Assembly (NCBI GenBank): GCA_963712055.1
Contig: CAVQGN010000002.1
Location: 62,001-126,000, forward strand
From: JAHBVL01 sp963712055
GTDB taxonomy: Bacteria > Chloroflexota > Chloroflexia > Thermomicrobiales > UBA6265
DNA length: 64,000 bases
Reading direction: 5' to 3'
The notes under the pieces were generated by a model. The model was not told the origin of the DNA. It searched no databases and saw only the letters and a list, made by a program, of their open reading frames with translations. Shown piece after piece: positions 62,278-64,000 of this stretch. The position numbers and the translations under genes are program-made. The number at the start of each line of letters is the position of its first letter. Positions within the stretch are counted from its first letter, which is position 1.

Positions 62278-64000
62278 GTGCAACCCCATGATTCTCCTCT
62301 CTTGCTCGGTCTCAACCCCGAGCAGCAACAGGCTGTCGCGATCGACGACGGTCCAGTTCTGGTCGTTGCTGGACCAGGTTCGGGCAAAACCCGGGTGCTG
62401 GCTCACCGGATCGCCTGGCTGATCTCGGAGATGCAGGTGCCACCGACTGGTATCCTCGCGGTCACTTTCACCAACAAAGCCGCTCGGGAAATGCGCGACC
62501 GTGTCGACAACCTTCTCGGTCCGGAAGCGTCGGCCGGCCTGACGATGGGCACGTTCCACTCGTTTGGCGTCCGTCTCCTGCGCGAAAACCCTGGTTTCGT
62601 CGCCGATCGACTCGGCGTCCTGCCGAACTTCTCGATCTACGACGATGCGGATCAGATCGCTATCGCCAAACAAGCCGTCATCGCCCAGGGACTCGACCCG
62701 AAAACCGTCGCGCCACGCCGGATGCTCTCCCGGATCAGCGCGGCCAAATCGACGCTCCTTTCGCCGACTGATGTCGCTGACGAAGCGCGGACGTACGATG
62801 ATGAAATCGTTTCTCGCGTCTACCGCGAGTACCAGCGTCTTCTCTCGACTGCCAACGCGGTCGATTTCGACGATCTCCTCGGCCTTCCGCTGCGGTTGTT
62901 TGATGCCGAACCACTCCTCCTCGACCGCTATCAGGATCGCTTTCGCCATGTTCTGGTCGACGAGTACCAGGACACCAACCGGGTCCAGTACATCCTCGTG
63001 TCAGCGCTCAGTGAACGCCATCGCAATCTTTTCGTCGTCGGCGATCCCGATCAGTCGATCTATCGCTGGCGGCAAGCCGATATCCGCAATATCCTCGATT
63101 TCGAAACCGATTTTCCCGATGCGCGCAGGGTCGATCTCGAGATCAACTACCGTTCGACCGCGCGGATCGTCGCCGTTGCCGACCATGTCATCCGCGAAAA
63201 TCGGGAACGAATCGACCGCGCGTTGAGGACCGACAACGACGACGGCGATCAAATCCTGATCCGCGAACTTGCCGACCAGCAACACGAAGCCCAGTTCATC
63301 GTGAGCGAAATTCGGCGACAAATGGCGTCCGACAACCTGGTTGGCAGCGATTTCGCGGTCATGTACCGGACCACCGCCCAGAGCCGTGTGCTAGAAGAGT
63401 CGTTCCGAACCAGTGACGTCCCCTACCAGATCGTCGGCGGGGTTCGCTTTTATGAGCGCAAAGAGGTCAAGGATATCCTCGCTGTCCTTCGGCTGATCAA
63501 CAACCCGCGCGATAGCGTCAGTCTCGAACGGGTACTCGAAAACATGCCGCTCGGGCGTGGTTTCGGTCCGAAAGCGCTGGGCACCCTCAAGGAATGGACC
63601 GATCTTACCCGCTTGTCACTGCTTGACGGGCTAATGGCCACAATGCCGGACCGCGACTTTGGCCATGCACCGCAGTTTTCTGGTGCGGCGAAATCAGCGG
63701 CGACACGCATTGGCAACTTTTTCGCGGCGGTTCAGCAAACCGCCCAGGAAGAGAAACTGGTGGTGCTGTTTGATGAGGTCGTCGGCGCTAGCGGATACAA
63801 AGCGAGTTTCAACAACCAGGACGAGGACGATCTTGAACGTTGGGCGAACGTGCTCGAGGTCCGGGCCGATATGGAGAAATACGACTCCATGAAACCGGGC
63901 GACGCGCTCACTGCTTACCTTGAACAGGTGGCACTGGTCGCCGATGTCGATTCGCTCGACACTGATCAGCGCAGCCGAGTGACGTTGATTACGCTCCACT
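62278..64000 (+). CDS. UvrD/PcrA-type ATP-dependent DNA helicase (N-terminal part, cut by window end)
   Basis: Superfamily 1A helicase, 574 codons visible with the frame open at the window end. Motifs in order: Q-motif LNPEQQQAV, Walker A VVAGPGSGKTR, Ia AVTFTNKAAREMRDR, Ic GTFHSFGVRLL, Walker B VLVDEYQDTN, III GDPDQSIYRWRQAD, IV INYRST, and the start of motif V (VTLITLH) at the last bases. Start GTG 62278 is chosen with GGAG 9 bases upstream. It unwinds DNA in excision and mismatch repair or removes RecA; the exact PcrA/UvrD/Rep subtype cannot be set without the C-terminus. Confidence 0.93.
   Translation, partial: MQPHDSPLLLGLNPEQQQAVAIDDGPVLVVAGPGSGKTRVLAHRIAWLISEMQVPPTGILAVTFTNKAAREMRDRVDNLLGPEASAGLTMGTFHSFGVRLLRENPGFVADRLGVLPNFSIYDDADQIAIAKQAVIAQGLDPKTVAPRRMLSRISAAKSTLLSPTDVADEARTYDDEIVSRVYREYQRLLSTANAVDFDDLLGLPLRLFDAEPLLLDRYQDRFRHVLVDEYQDTNRVQYILVSALSERHRNLFVVGDPDQSIYRWRQADIRNILDFETDFPDARRVDLEINYRSTARIVAVADHVIRENRERIDRALRTDNDDGDQILIRELADQQHEAQFIVSEIRRQMASDNLVGSDFAVMYRTTAQSRVLEESFRTSDVPYQIVGGVRFYERKEVKDILAVLRLINNPRDSVSLERVLENMPLGRGFGPKALGTLKEWTDLTRLSLLDGLMATMPDRDFGHAPQFSGAAKSAATRIGNFFAAVQQTAQEEKLVVLFDEVVGASGYKASFNNQDEDDLERWANVLEVRADMEKYDSMKPGDALTAYLEQVALVADVDSLDTDQRSRVTLITLH

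Overview
The window reads as chromosome of a moderately GC-rich bacterium (roughly 55-60% G+C by eye). Gene content and protein style (DrrAB-type ABC exporter, a Tat-exported sugar-binding protein, an A-type RNase P RNA, the tilS-hpt-ftsH order) fit Chloroflexota, probably Thermomicrobia or relatives. That placement is inference; there is no 16S rRNA gene here. Almost all of it is dense housekeeping sequence with short gaps and many 1-14 bp gene overlaps.

Layout. 1-2940: end of xseA, xseB, an AIR-synthase-fold protein and an Ntn-hydrolase asparaginase, convergent with rho (2972-4504). 4943-9205: a tRNA with CAU anticodon, rsfS, a small membrane protein, a WecA/MraY-type transferase, glyA and galE. 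9218-20666 (minus strand): one long run purB-purC-purS-purQ-purL-purF-gcvT-gcvH-gcvPA-der, linking purine synthesis to glycine cleavage as a one-carbon source; glyA and folD nearby belong to the same metabolism. 20997-25418: glmS-tatD-rdgB-Mur ligase-like. 25425-31005: dnaE, an XRE regulator, folD and a second CAU tRNA. 31045-35122: tilS, hpt, ftsH, tRNA-Ala and tRNA-Gly. 35266-39784: a more accessory stretch with a flavoprotein, a decayed gene fragment, an unknown protein and an ABC exporter. 39867-46630: DAHP synthase, mutM, a sugar ABC importer and divergent mannonate dehydratase. 46796-50418: HIT protein, yqeY, ybeY, an intergenic repeat, a decaying cinA and a tRNA cluster that contains rnpB. 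50621-54961: TPR protein, Trm112-like protein, ruvB, queA, HD protein and a lipoprotein cyclophilin. 55428-58926: a Rad52/ERF-like gene divergent from dnaN-recF. 59267-62133: an AT-richer two-gene island. 62156-64000: tRNA-Gln and a UvrD/PcrA helicase cut by the window end.

The most notable points are these. Two near-identical LexA-type operators sit upstream of ruvB and of the Rad52/ERF-like gene, the second in a well-formed promoter, suggesting an SOS-controlled single-strand annealing protein. The AT-rich pair of an ABC/OLD-type ATPase with an overlapping unknown partner looks like an uncharacterised defence module; the ATPase is frameshifted near its C-terminus. rnpB lies inside a tRNA transcription unit, 6 nt from tRNA-His. 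The FolD homologue lacks the cyclohydrolase lysine, and the DAHP synthase joins a type I-beta-like regulatory domain to a type I-alpha catalytic domain.
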